DNA of 64,000 nucleotides, taken from positions 1 to 64,000 of the forward strand of contig NC_011311.1 in NCBI RefSeq assembly GCF_000196495.1. Direction: 5' to 3'. This DNA is from Aliivibrio salmonicida LFI1238. Lineage in GTDB: Bacteria; Pseudomonadota; Gammaproteobacteria; Enterobacterales; Vibrionaceae. Both the position numbers and the translations under genes were made by a program. Numbering within the stretch: position 1 is the stretch's first letter; every line of letters starts with the position of its first letter. The notes beneath the pieces are model-generated. The model saw only the letters and a program-made list of their open reading frames with translations. It had not been told where the DNA came from and searched no databases. Below are positions 45,392 through 54,365 of this stretch, one piece after another.

Positions 45392-45667
45392 CTACATTTT
45401 CAGTTTTTTTATTGTACTTTCAGCTTCTATAATCATGTAATTTTCGACATACGAAACAAAGGTCGGAAAATTACTTATTGTTTTGGCATAACTATTTGCT
45501 AAATCACAAATAAGCTCATTTATGTCTGATTTAAATTGAGCTTCTAACATAAAATCATCAGAGTCTGTATCGTAATGATTTATTGTTGCCCAAAGTCGTA
45601 TCATATTGTTGCTAAGAGTTATTGATGTACGATTATTTTTAACTGGATTATTAAATGTAAGCTTCAT
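45392..45667 (-). CDS. Unrecognised small protein downstream of parB
   Basis: 91 aa, convergent to parB. No known motif; composition suggests beta-strands then helices (YENYMIIEAESTIKKLKM). A GGAGATC ribosome site precedes it. AT-rich codon use. Confidence 0.55.
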   Translation of the reverse strand: MKLTFNNPVKNNRTSITLSNNMIRLWATINHYDTDSDDFMLEAQFKSDINELICDLANSYAKTISNFPTFVSYVENYMIIEAESTIKKLKM

Positions 45668-45730
45668 AAGATCTCCTTAACCTCTTGAGTTAACATAAAC
45701 TCAAGAAGAGCAAGAATCAAAGCTTTATGT

Positions 45731-46276
45731 TTAATTTTTATTCAAAATACTATAAACAGTTGTCCGGCTGCATCCCAATTCTTTACTGATCGCGTTTTTA
45801 TTCATCCCCTCACTCGCAAGCTCTTTAATGCGATTATGAAGCGTCTTATTAGGAAAGCGGCCGAGGTGTCTACCTTCTTCTTTTGCCTGCTCCCTGCCCT
45901 CATTACAACGCCCTAGGATGCGTTTTCTTTCCAATTCGGCGAAGGCTGAAATGGTAGTATAAATAATACGACCGACATCTGAATTTATATCGAGGTTACC
46001 CAAATCATGAAATACCAAACCTGCGCCTTTAGTTGCTAACTGATCAGCAATTTTCAATGCATCAATAGTATTACGGGCAAGTCGATCTACTTTCATTATA
46101 TGGATTACATCACCATCACGAGAAAAATCGATCATCGCATTTAATTGGGTTCGCTCTGAATCATTACCACTCGCGTTTTCTTGGAAGATTTTGTCACAGC
46201 CTAATTCTTGAAGCTGTTTTATCTGAATATCGAGAGATTGTTCTTTTGAGCTGACTCGTGCATAACCAAGGAGCAT
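45731..46276 (-). CDS. Serine resolvase (Tn3/gamma-delta type)
   Basis: 181 aa, full-length resolvase: catalytic Ser9 in GYARVSSKEQSLDIQ, VDRLARNTIDAL, and a C-terminal helix-turn-helix (MNKNAISKELGCSRTTVYSIL). It could resolve plasmid multimers, as part of the par region, or belong to a lost transposon. The region just upstream (46292-46404) carries paired inverted repeats suited to a res site. Confidence 0.93.
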   Translation of the reverse strand: MLLGYARVSSKEQSLDIQIKQLQELGCDKIFQENASGNDSERTQLNAMIDFSRDGDVIHIMKVDRLARNTIDALKIADQLATKGAGLVFHDLGNLDINSDVGRIIYTTISAFAELERKRILGRCNEGREQAKEEGRHLGRFPNKTLHNRIKELASEGMNKNAISKELGCSRTTVYSILNKN

Positions 46277-46291
46277 AATTTGGCCTAATTG

Positions 46292-46404
46292 TGTTCAAAA
46301 AGATATGTGTTACTTTATGGTCATGTACATTAATTATCAATAAGACTTTTTGAACAGGTTTAGTGGGAGATTAGGAGAGTCCAAAAAGGTACACCTTTCT
46401 GGAC
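46292..46404. promoter_or_regulatory. Probable res site of the resolvase
   Basis: TGTTCAAAAAG (46292-46302) and CTTTTTGAACA (46346-46356) form an 11-bp perfect inverted repeat; a second palindrome, GTCCAAAAAGGT-AC-ACCTTTCTGGAC style, spans 46379-46404 with one mismatch. Both lie directly upstream of the resolvase start, the standard res position. The rest of 46405-46690 holds only an unassigned palindrome (GTCTAGTCAACTAGAC, near 46551). Confidence 0.55.
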
Positions 46405-46691
46405 AGTAATTAACCCTGACTATAGGAATTTACAGACCACTATAGAATAAATTACCGTTCAATAGATAAGGAGAACTTTTTGATGATGAAAGATATGTAT
46501 TACCTAAGTCGTATACTTTTTTATATAGCTCGAACAATTGAATTTATTTTAGTCTAGTCAACTAGACAGAATTCGTATTTAGTTGATGTTGAAGAATATT
46601 TTTGCAACAACGCACCATCAAACAATGGGGCACTTGCGAGTTAGAAGAAACAAATAAAATTATTTACAGGGTCCAATAAAAATAAGTGAGC

Positions 46692-46892
46692 TTATTCTAT
46701 CGATTTCCATTTCCCCAACTCTTTTGTTGCTAACCATTTCTCACCTACATCATAAATCTCAATGCTTTCCGTATTCATTGGTGCCATTGACGATGAAGAA
46801 CGTTTAGCCGCTCCAATATTTTTCATGAAAATACTTTCACAATGTAATAACTCTTTTTTAGAGTTAAGGTATTTAACTTTAAACGCTGGCAT
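46692..46892 (-). CDS. Unrecognised 66-aa protein
   Basis: From ATG 46892 (AAGGAAT site): MPAFKVKYLNSKKELLHC... Basic to neutral, compact, probably beta-rich with a WLATKELGKW end. No function recognised. It follows the second serine recombinase by 40 bp on the same strand and may be coexpressed. Confidence 0.5.
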   Translation of the reverse strand: MPAFKVKYLNSKKELLHCESIFMKNIGAAKRSSSSMAPMNTESIEIYDVGEKWLATKELGKWKSIE

Positions 46893-46931
46893 TATTATTC
46901 CTTTACTAATTGCCACACCCAATGTATTAAA

Positions 46932-47567
46932 CTAAATTGGACCCATTTCCTCTTTATATTGCTTAACAATTCTAATCACCGTTCTTGCAGAAACACCGAC
47001 TAGCTTAGCGGTAGAATTAATACTCAATTCATTATGGACACGAAGCTGAATTATCTTCTCATGCATCTCTAAATCCGGTCGTCGTCCTTTAAATTTTCCT
47101 TCCTCTTGGGCTTTATCAATCCCTTGAGCCTGGCGTCTTCTTCTGTCCTGATAATCTTTTCTAGCTATGGCAGCAAGCATATCTAACATCATGTTGTTGA
47201 TGGCTCTAAACATAGCAGATGTAAAATCATCACTCTGGTGCTTCATTAATACAGCATGACTGGTTGGTAAATCCAAACTAATCACTTTTAATTGTTTTTT
47301 ATTTATTAATTCTTTAAGTGTCTCCCAATCGTCATCATTAAGACGTGAAAGTCTATCAACTTGCTCTATCAAGATCGCATCGCCTTTTTCTGCATCTTGA
47401 AGTAATCGCATTAATTCAGGTCTTTGCAGTGAGGCACCAGAAACATTTTCAATGTACCATCCCGCTATTCGAGCACCTTTATCTTCAATAAATACCTTTA
47501 AACTGTCTTGCGCTCTTTTTGCATCTTGCTCTTTAGTTGATGCTCTTAAATAGCCAAATATGTACAT
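46932..47567 (-). CDS. Serine recombinase, second
   Basis: 211 aa from ATG 47567 (a TTG at 47579 is less likely). GYLRASTKEQDAKRA with Ser10, IEQVDRLSRLNDDDWETL, and a C-terminal helix-turn-helix (NSTAKLVGVSARTVIRIV). It resembles resolvase/invertase proteins of plasmids (PinR/TniR-like). Two different serine recombinases within 2 kb mark this as a recombination hotspot. Confidence 0.92.
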   Translation of the reverse strand: MYIFGYLRASTKEQDAKRAQDSLKVFIEDKGARIAGWYIENVSGASLQRPELMRLLQDAEKGDAILIEQVDRLSRLNDDDWETLKELINKKQLKVISLDLPTSHAVLMKHQSDDFTSAMFRAINNMMLDMLAAIARKDYQDRRRRQAQGIDKAQEEGKFKGRRPDLEMHEKIIQLRVHNELSINSTAKLVGVSARTVIRIVKQYKEEMGPI

Positions 47568-47671
47568 ATAGGGAGTCAACGTGTCATTTAAATAATGATC
47601 TAATACTACATGACAAAAAGGTTATGACAAAGAGTTAAAGAAGCTAAAATACAGGTGGTGACTTTTATCTA

Positions 47672-47688
47672 TACCCTAATGTCATAGG
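47672..47688. repeat. Fragment of the cassette repeat
   Basis: TACCCTAATGTCATAGG matches the middle of the repeat family at 52-62 kb (compare 61942-61958). Only this part remains, 180 bp from the IS91-family gene. It may mark the left edge of the cassette region before IS insertion. Confidence 0.4.
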
Positions 47689-47864
47689 TGGATTTAATGG
47701 ACAGGAATTTCAAAGTTGAGAGCAACAACAATATCGAGCCATACCTTCAGTCCTCGAAGGACATTCGACAAGACCAATTATTTCTAATTCTCTAAATACA
47801 CCCAACCTGTTTGTTTTTTACTCAAAATGACATCAAAAAGACGGTTCTATCCTAGTCATGCTGT

Positions 47865-49046
47865 CTACATTGGCCTTAATAACGCTAGGTTTTCTATTGA
47901 ACTGACCAATTGACCAAGCTTAGGCCCTCGGATAAATCCGCTGAAAAACATTTTTGAACCACATAAAATACATTCAAATGGGTCTACTTTCATAAGAGCT
48001 TTCATCATCGATGCAAAACTAAAAACCATTGGTTTATTCACTTTTTGCTCTAGCTTTTCATAAATAATTGGAAGCATATCGCCACGTAAACGTGTCGATA
48101 AAAAACCGAAGTAACGTATCATCTTAAAATATTTTTCTGGGACATGGCTCAGCACCCTCAACATCATTTCTGTTTGAGTAAGCGATAACTCTTTATGTTT
48201 TTTGCTGTTGTGGTCTAAGTAGGTGAACGTGACCTCCCCATTCGCATATTCTTTTAGGCGAGAGGCCGCTATCGGCGGCTTCTTTACGTAACTTCCTAAA
48301 TATTTAGCGGTATGTTTCTTATGGCTTGTCTTTTTGGCGATATTCACATTCCAATGACGATTATATTGGGTGTTTAAAAAACCATTCCAAGACTGAGTGT
48401 TTTTTGCTTCATCGCTAAGCTCTGATGGGAATATCAGTCGGTCATAATTATCTCTCAGTAGTTTGATTATCCCGTATCGCCATTGCTTCATTAATGAAGC
48501 AAACTTAAATGAAAACTTTTTTAAGTTTTCATGCTTATCCAGTCCTAATTCAGCTAATGCTAAGTGAATATGACAATTAAAGTTTAGCTTCCGACCATAG
48601 GTATGAAGAGCCGCAAAAATACCTATGGTTAATTTTTTAGTTTTCGCCTGAGTGAGTAACGTATTTGCAGAAATAGAAAAAAGATCCCCCAAGAGCCATC
48701 GGTTTAATTGAAATAAGGGCCAAAACTGACCAGGCATAGTGAAGGTAATATGACGGAATTTACAATCTGGAAGTATTTCACTCTGAGCTGCTATCCAACG
48801 CTCTGTGGCCTTTTGGCCACACGAGGGGCATAACTTACTCTTACAAGTACTAAAAACGTATTTTACGTGTGAGCAGGCGTTGTTTCTGCATGAATAGGTT
48901 AGCTTCCCTAAGCGATCTGTTTTGCAAGAAAGATATTTTACGACGGCTTCTAATTCTACGGTGCGAAAAGGGTAATTATCTTTGTATGCTTTATAGAAGC
49001 ACCTGCCAAGAGTAAATAGATGTTTAAAATGATTAGGGTCGTACAT
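47865..49046 (-). CDS. tnpA: IS91-family transposase
   Basis: 393 aa. N-terminal zinc-binding segment with CRNNACSHVKYVFSTC and CPSCGQKATERW, HUH-type motif in NFNCHIHLAL, and the IS91-typical AKYLGSYVKKPPIAASRL tyrosine region. Rolling-circle transposases of this kind mobilise adjacent DNA. Ends of the element are not defined by inverted repeats, so its borders cannot be drawn from the sequence. It lies between recombinases and the pesticin-like effector. Confidence 0.9.
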   Translation of the reverse strand: MYDPNHFKHLFTLGRCFYKAYKDNYPFRTVELEAVVKYLSCKTDRLGKLTYSCRNNACSHVKYVFSTCKSKLCPSCGQKATERWIAAQSEILPDCKFRHITFTMPGQFWPLFQLNRWLLGDLFSISANTLLTQAKTKKLTIGIFAALHTYGRKLNFNCHIHLALAELGLDKHENLKKFSFKFASLMKQWRYGIIKLLRDNYDRLIFPSELSDEAKNTQSWNGFLNTQYNRHWNVNIAKKTSHKKHTAKYLGSYVKKPPIAASRLKEYANGEVTFTYLDHNSKKHKELSLTQTEMMLRVLSHVPEKYFKMIRYFGFLSTRLRGDMLPIIYEKLEQKVNKPMVFSFASMMKALMKVDPFECILCGSKMFFSGFIRGPKLGQLVSSIENLALLRPM

Positions 49047-49321
49047 AGAAAAGGCTAACGTGATGTTGTCACGTTATTGTATTCGAAAGGGTTGCAGCGT
49101 GGAAGCTGCAACCGAAGGTTGCTTATCTTGTAAGGCATCATTCCATTTATTTTTTTACATTTTCATTCCCAATAAAATTTCAGCTTAATATCACACTTTA
49201 ACGATTTTGGTTAAAGTGGCTATAGATCCCGTCACTCTGCCTAGAAATGAATTATATAGACAGGATTGAGTTTTGATAAAATAGTAAATTGATTTGGCAA
49301 TTAACATAACTTGTGTATGCA

Positions 49322-51541
49322 ATGAAAGTAGATGATAGAAAATTTGTAAATGCGTATTATCCGTGGAATGAAGAATTAGCAAGAGAAGCGAAAGCGGATA
49401 CCCCTCATCATGAGCCAATCAAAGAGAAACCGGTTGCTACGGCAGCGTTTGAATATTCGATTGAAATAGCTTGTACGCTTGATGAATTAAATACTTATCA
49501 AGTGGGTGCGTTTTCTTTAGGGAAAACGAAAGAAGAAGAGAGCATATCGTTATGGACAAAATCCCAAACCGATAAAGGATTTAGCTTACTGACTGCAAGC
49601 GTAAAGGTAAATGAGCCAAAAAGCCTTACTCGTGAATTTTTCATTTCAAGCGGTCACTGCCTCACTTTTAACGATGTGTCTCCAGTTAAAAAAGGCTCTG
49701 GTACTCATGCTAAGTCCTTTGTTCCGATTAAACCTTCTATTCAAATCTATGACCGCTTGGCATGGCCTAAAGTCGGCTTCTTTTATCATTTCATTAATGA
49801 TGAATTAGAAAATGAATATCCACTCTCTGGTGGTGACAAGTGGTCATTTAAAGTGACGTATTCAAAAGGAAAAGTACTGTCTTCTGATTTATTATCAGAG
49901 CATGAATACGCCTTTATTTTATTGCCTTGGAAAATAAACAATACGGTTATCTCTCGCCAACACTTACTGTATACCAAAGAGAAAATGACCCAAGAACAAT
50001 TGAGTGAAATTAACGCTCAATGGCTCGATGAAAGCGCGTGCCTGATTAATCCCGATGAAGTGGTTACTGCTCGTTCAGATAAAATTGTCATGAGAGAGCA
50101 AGAAGACAATGGACGAATCACTTATACGGTTCAATCTGGTGATACCTTTGGCTTAATAGCGAAAAAGCAAGGGATTACCTATAATGGACTTCTGACTTTA
50201 AACCCTCAAATAACGAACCCTGATTTAATTCAAGTGGGTGATGTTGTAACAATAAAAGACACACCTCCAGAGCAAGAAAGCATCCAGTTTCATGTGTGTA
50301 AAATCAACTCAGAGACAGGGCAACGTGAAACGTGGGGCGAAATCGCAGAGCAACATGGTATGGGTGCGAAAGAGTTGTATGATTTAAATGCAGATAACCC
50401 AATGCATAAAGACGGAGCCTTAGCGTTAGACAACGAATTACGAGTGAAGAACACAGCACAGAGCGAAGCACCTGACGTCGTTTATAGAAACGCTCAAAGT
50501 CCAGAGGACGTAAGCGGTGATAAATGGGTATTTTCTTTTGCTAATGTGTGGAGTGTGATAGAGAAACCATTCTCAGACGTTGCCCATATGTTTGTGCAAG
50601 ACGATACGGCTCTGAATAAAAACACGAGCGTTATTAAAGTCAATTCGATACGACTTCATTCTAAAATATTATCTGACTCTGATGGACTTGAGGCGATAGC
50701 TCAAGAAAAGAAAGGTGCGATTAAGAAAGGCGATAAAGACGCGCCCAAGAGCAATGAAATCAAAACCATTCAAGAGGCGTTACTTACGCTTAATTTTGAT
50801 TTAGGCAAATACGGTGCTGATGGTGATTTTGGTAGCGGAACTGAGCAAGCGGTGATTGATTTTCAGCGTGAGTTTGTGCCAACGCATGAAGTGCATCCTG
50901 AATATGAAATGAAAAAGTCTGATGGTGTAGTGGGAAATCAGACGTTACTAGCCTTAGATGAAGCTGTTACAATCAAATGGAAGTACGTTAGAAAATGTAA
51001 ATTAATGATTGACCATCACTTTATACAATTGTTAGAAGGAACAAAAAAAGAAGGCTATGTTCCAATGCCAGATAAGAGTCAAAGTGGCGTTACTATTGGG
51101 AGTGGTTTTGACTTAGGAGCTCGAAATGTTAATGATTTAATTAGCATGGGGCTACCTGAATCATTGGTTGAAAAATTCACACCTTATTTAGGCTTAAAAA
51201 AATATGAGGCTGTTAATAAGTTGAAAGCATTACCTCTTTCACTTACCGAGGCCGATCTTTCTATTGTAGAAGCAACAGTTAAAAAAAGTGAAACAGATAA
51301 GATTATAAAATTATTTAATTCATCAAGTAAGGTTAAGTTTGAGTGCTTGCCAGCTAACGCTCAAACAGTCGTAGCATCTGTTGCTTATCAATATGGTTAT
51401 TTACCGCGTAGAGCTGAAAAATTTTGGGAACAAGCTATTAATCAAGATTGGAATGGTATGTATGATAATTTAATGGCGTTTGGTGATGATTTTGAAGTTA
51501 GACGACATAAAGAAGCTAAATTAATTAAGGAGATTTTGTAG
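49322..51541 (+). CDS. T6SS-type effector with LysM, PG-binding and pesticin-like lysozyme domains
   Basis: 739 aa from ATG 49322; GTG 49313 is an alternative and no good ribosome site is visible, so the 5' end may be altered. Domains in order: unknown N-terminal region (about 1-255), LysM (YTVQSGDTFGLIAKKQG, about 262-305), a second LysM-like part (about 315-375), PG_binding_1 (IKTIQEALLTLNFDLGKYG, about 480-545) and a C-terminal pesticin-type glycosidase (about 560-739) with the catalytic Glu in LLEGTKKEGYVP and SGVTIGSGFDLG. It would cut peptidoglycan of rival cells. Followed at once by a likely immunity gene. Confidence 0.85.
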   Translation: MKVDDRKFVNAYYPWNEELAREAKADTPHHEPIKEKPVATAAFEYSIEIACTLDELNTYQVGAFSLGKTKEEESISLWTKSQTDKGFSLLTASVKVNEPKSLTREFFISSGHCLTFNDVSPVKKGSGTHAKSFVPIKPSIQIYDRLAWPKVGFFYHFINDELENEYPLSGGDKWSFKVTYSKGKVLSSDLLSEHEYAFILLPWKINNTVISRQHLLYTKEKMTQEQLSEINAQWLDESACLINPDEVVTARSDKIVMREQEDNGRITYTVQSGDTFGLIAKKQGITYNGLLTLNPQITNPDLIQVGDVVTIKDTPPEQESIQFHVCKINSETGQRETWGEIAEQHGMGAKELYDLNADNPMHKDGALALDNELRVKNTAQSEAPDVVYRNAQSPEDVSGDKWVFSFANVWSVIEKPFSDVAHMFVQDDTALNKNTSVIKVNSIRLHSKILSDSDGLEAIAQEKKGAIKKGDKDAPKSNEIKTIQEALLTLNFDLGKYGADGDFGSGTEQAVIDFQREFVPTHEVHPEYEMKKSDGVVGNQTLLALDEAVTIKWKYVRKCKLMIDHHFIQLLEGTKKEGYVPMPDKSQSGVTIGSGFDLGARNVNDLISMGLPESLVEKFTPYLGLKKYEAVNKLKALPLSLTEADLSIVEATVKKSETDKIIKLFNSSSKVKFECLPANAQTVVASVAYQYGYLPRRAEKFWEQAINQDWNGMYDNLMAFGDDFEVRRHKEAKLIKEIL

Positions 51542-51930
51542 TGAAAAAATTATTACTATTAATGTATGTTTTTAGTTGTTCGGTTTCTGCGTTTCCTATG
51601 AAAGATATTTATAATAATCTCGATATCACATCGTTTAATAGCTCATTAATGCCGTTGAGGAAAGGGGAGGAGAGAACATTCAAAGATTTTAATAAAAAAT
51701 TACCTACTCCTATCTTTAGTGAAAAAAATATTTTATTAGATGATGATTATTGGACTTATTCTTTAACTGTTATAAAAGCTTCTAGTGATAATGATTATTA
51801 TGTCTGCTTTAAAGATAAAGCAAAGATGGGGACTTATGACTCACAAAAACCGATGATTATTCGTAAGTACGAGCGGTATTATGTTGCTATAAGTTCCAGT
51901 TCTAATGTTTGCGATGATTATGCTAAGTAA
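51541..51930 (+). CDS. Probable periplasmic immunity protein
   Basis: 129 aa, GTG start overlapping the effector stop (TAGTG). Signal peptide (KKLLLLMYVFSCSVSAFP) and two later cysteines suggest a disulfide-bonded periplasmic protein, as required to block a peptidoglycan-cutting effector. No family recognised. Overlap and export make the immunity call reasonable. Confidence 0.72.
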   Translation: MKKLLLLMYVFSCSVSAFPMKDIYNNLDITSFNSSLMPLRKGEERTFKDFNKKLPTPIFSEKNILLDDDYWTYSLTVIKASSDNDYYVCFKDKAKMGTYDSQKPMIIRKYERYYVAISSSSNVCDDYAK

Positions 51931-51941
51931 TTGAAGTAAAA

Positions 51942-52070
51942 AGGTCGCCTAAAAATTAGCGGCCTTTCTTTTAGCTCGTGATCACATTTTAATTCAAATA
52001 TCACTAAAACTAGTCATAACTTCATTGTTATGTGCCAGTTGGGCTGTACCTAATCTAACTACCTGTATAA
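51942..52070. repeat. Cassette repeat, copy A (starts with terminator)
   Basis: Begins with GGTCG-C-CTAA / TTAG-CGGCC hairpin and T-rich run, then AGCTCGTGATCACATTTT, AATTCAAATATCACTAAAAC, AGTCATAACTTCATTGTTATG and a GTTGGGC / GTACC block. Same order in copies B to E. About 70-80 percent similar by eye. Lies right after the immunity gene. Confidence 0.75.
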
Positions 52071-52191
52071 ATACCAACCAATCAAGGACGCTCATTGATT
52101 TGAGCGTCGCTGAATAGCTCTAAACTGGTTTAACTTATACGCGCATAATAAACACCGACTTTTGTCGGAGTTTGGTCGATTTTTATTTATA

Positions 52192-52560
52192 TCAACTATC
52201 ACTAAGTAAATTATTATTAATTTGCTCTAGCCAGTACTTTCTCTGGTAGTCATTGTTAGGCATTTCTAATTCATCACAAACATTAGAGATAAAGGTCTTA
52301 CACAGAAAGTATGTATCTGTGTTAGTGAAATCAGATTGATGAGTATTCATAATCTTACAACCTAACCCAACTAAGTTAATACATCTAGCAGCGAAATCAT
52401 GCATTTTCATTGGCATATCGTTTCGCGACATCATTTCACCCATGTAAGCCATAGGAAAGAATGCGTTCTGACTTAAAGGTGTTGCTATTGCTTGGTTATT
52501 GCACGCGTTATTCACAATTCCCGTGATTCCATTGTTCACTACATCAAATAGCTTATCCAC
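52192..52560 (-). CDS. Unrecognised cassette protein
   Basis: 122 aa from GTG 52560 after GAGGAAAAACA; the longer TTG frame lacks a ribosome site. Contains VVNNGITGIVNNACNN, then CINLVGLGCKIMNT and a C-terminal helix. Six cysteines or fewer; no signal peptide. It is the only minus-strand gene among the cassettes, boxed between repeat copies A and B. Function unknown. Confidence 0.6.
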   Translation of the reverse strand: MDKLFDVVNNGITGIVNNACNNQAIATPLSQNAFFPMAYMGEMMSRNDMPMKMHDFAARCINLVGLGCKIMNTHQSDFTNTDTYFLCKTFISNVCDELEMPNNDYQRKYWLEQINNNLLSDS

Positions 52561-52625
52561 TGTTTTTCCTCTATAATTTGTGGTCAAATTTTGTTTAATA
52601 TAACACTTATTCAAAATGAAGAGAG

Positions 52626-52760
52626 GGCGCTAACCCTTAAAGTTAGACATTTTTGTTTAGCGGCCTTTTTTTACTCGTGATCACGTTTTAATTCAAATAC
52701 CACTAAAATTAGTCATAACTCCATTGTCATATGGCAGTGGGTCAAATCCTAATGTCACCA
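52626..52760. repeat. Cassette repeat, copy B
   Basis: GGCGCTAA ... TTAGCGGCC and seven T, then ACTCGTGATCACGTTTTAA, TTCAAATACCACTAAAAT, AGTCATAACTCCATTGTCAT, ATGGCAGTGGGTC and CCTAATGTCA. Closest match to copies A and D. Confidence 0.75.
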
Positions 52761-52839
52761 GTTCAAAAGATATACACATATTATTGGATTAATTGAAAAT
52801 AATTATCTCTAATAACTTTTTTAAGGTTGCAAATAACCT

Positions 52840-52956
52840 GAATTGGTAAATGGTTTCTACCATCAACTTATTTTTACTGAAAAACAACCCAATATTGAAA
52901 AGATAGTTCATGAAGATGAAGCTCTACCGCACTATTATTTAAAAGGAAGTTACTGA
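52840..52956 (+). pseudogene. Decayed gene remnant between copy B and the HEPN gene
   Basis: Frames broken by one shift encode WFLPSTYFY and then EKQPNIEKIVHEDEALPHYY followed by LKGSY and a stop. This looks like the last ~45 residues of a lost protein. 52957-53190 otherwise holds only a hairpin at 53043-53059. Confidence 0.4.
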
Positions 52957-53042
52957 GTAATTATTGATTTAAATAGAAAACAGGGGGGAGATATAACCAA
53001 GAAGTGCATAATGCTAAATCTTTAGGGATTAGATGTGAAAAA

Positions 53043-53059
53043 CCCCAGCAAAGCCGGGG
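53043..53059 (-). terminator. Minus-strand terminator
   Basis: CCCCAGC-AAA-GCCGGGG; on the minus strand it is followed by TTTTT. It would stop leftward transcription and insulates the HEPN gene cassette from its left neighbour. Confidence 0.55.
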
Positions 53060-53192
53060 CATTCGAAGCTTTAGCCATATGTAGAAGTGACTAGAACCCA
53101 TTCGCATGGGGGATGAACACGATTACTAGCTGATTTTGTTTAAATATACATGTTGTTAATGGTATAGTCAACAATAATTCTATGTTCTTCAA

Positions 53193-54152
53193 ATGGTTGG
53201 GTTTATGCCAAGTTCTATCACTTACGCACCTATTTTTGACCTCATATCTGAACCAAGATTAAGAAGTTTTGATGTTTTCTTCGATGAGGAAGCGAGCGAA
53301 ATGGAAAGGTATGGCGCATATATTTGGTCTCAAAATGCATCCGCTGCCCTATATCCTCTCATGCAGCAATTAGAAATCTTGTTAAGGAACTCCGTTGATC
53401 GAGTTGCAAGAAAAAGATTCGGCGATTATTGGTGGGATAACATTTCAGTTGATAAAACGAAAAGTGATTGGAGTAATTTTAATTATGGGATTAATAACGC
53501 AATTAAAAAACTTGAAAGAAAGTGGAAAAAAAAAGAGCGAGAAAGATTAAATTTACAAGCAGGTGCCGCGCTCCCAACTCCAACGCCAACGTTTGACCAT
53601 GATGATATTGTTGCTACAACAGATTTCGGCACATGGAAGGAGATTTTCATCAGTGCACACTATACATCTGAACTTGACGAGCAAAATAAATATTTATGGC
53701 CTAAATCTATGAGCAAGGTATTTAAGCGTTATGACTTACTTGGAAGTAATACTGAAGAGGCTAGAGTTGAATTCTTACGTTTAATTAACGAAATAAAGGA
53801 TTATCGCAATAGGTTATTTCACCATGATTGTATTTGGATTAAATCAAAGTCAACAGATCAAAAGAGTGCAATAGAGACAATAAGGCACAAAATAAACTTA
53901 CTTGAAAAGCTAATTAAGGTAATCAGTCCAATAACACACTCAACATTGAGTACGTGGGGTGTTTTTTATCATGCTAGACGTATCTGTTCATGGAGAGAGT
54001 TAAAAATATATTTAACTTTCGAACAAGAATGTTCGTTTACCGCAGCAGAGGTTGATTCTTTGTCTGAGCGTTTTAGTTCAGTATCTAGTCATAACGCGAC
54101 TGTTTCTATGGATTATAATGGAGTGCCATTTTGCATCCATAAGTTAAGATAA
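53193..54152 (+). CDS. HEPN-domain Abi-like protein
   Basis: 319 aa (ATG 53205 is an alternative start). YRNRLFHH holds the HEPN RNase motif R-N-x3-H (Arg205, Asn206, His210). The N-terminal helical part (LYPLMQQLEILLRNSVDRVARKRFG) and a basic linker (KKLERKWKKKERERL) resemble Abi_2-type phage abortive infection proteins. It likely cuts RNA when triggered and stops phage spread; trigger unknown. It is alone in its cassette, so either self-controlled or constitutively silent. No ribosome site of note. Confidence 0.68.
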   Translation: MVGFMPSSITYAPIFDLISEPRLRSFDVFFDEEASEMERYGAYIWSQNASAALYPLMQQLEILLRNSVDRVARKRFGDYWWDNISVDKTKSDWSNFNYGINNAIKKLERKWKKKERERLNLQAGAALPTPTPTFDHDDIVATTDFGTWKEIFISAHYTSELDEQNKYLWPKSMSKVFKRYDLLGSNTEEARVEFLRLINEIKDYRNRLFHHDCIWIKSKSTDQKSAIETIRHKINLLEKLIKVISPITHSTLSTWGVFYHARRICSWRELKIYLTFEQECSFTAAEVDSLSERFSSVSSHNATVSMDYNGVPFCIHKLR

Positions 54153-54195
54153 TTTATTATGGGGCATATGATATGACGATAACCATCGTCATATT

Positions 54196-54365
54196 AAACC
54201 GGAAAGCAGTTAACTCTAACGACCTTTTTTAGCTTATGATCACATTTTATTTCAGTTCCCACGAAAACCAAGCATAACTCTATTGTCATATATCAGCTGG
54301 CGGTACCTTAAACCTTAATGTCATAGAGTGGTATTGATTGAATTATTAATAAGTATGAGATTCTA
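54196..54365. repeat. Cassette repeat, copy C
   Basis: GTTAACTCTAACGACCTTTTTT, then AGCTTATGATCACATTTTA, CACGAAAACCAAGCATAACTC, TATTGTCATATATCAGC, GGTACC, CCTTAATGTCATAGAG, and the right-end motif TTAATAAGTATGAGATTCTA at 54346-54365. Confidence 0.75.
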
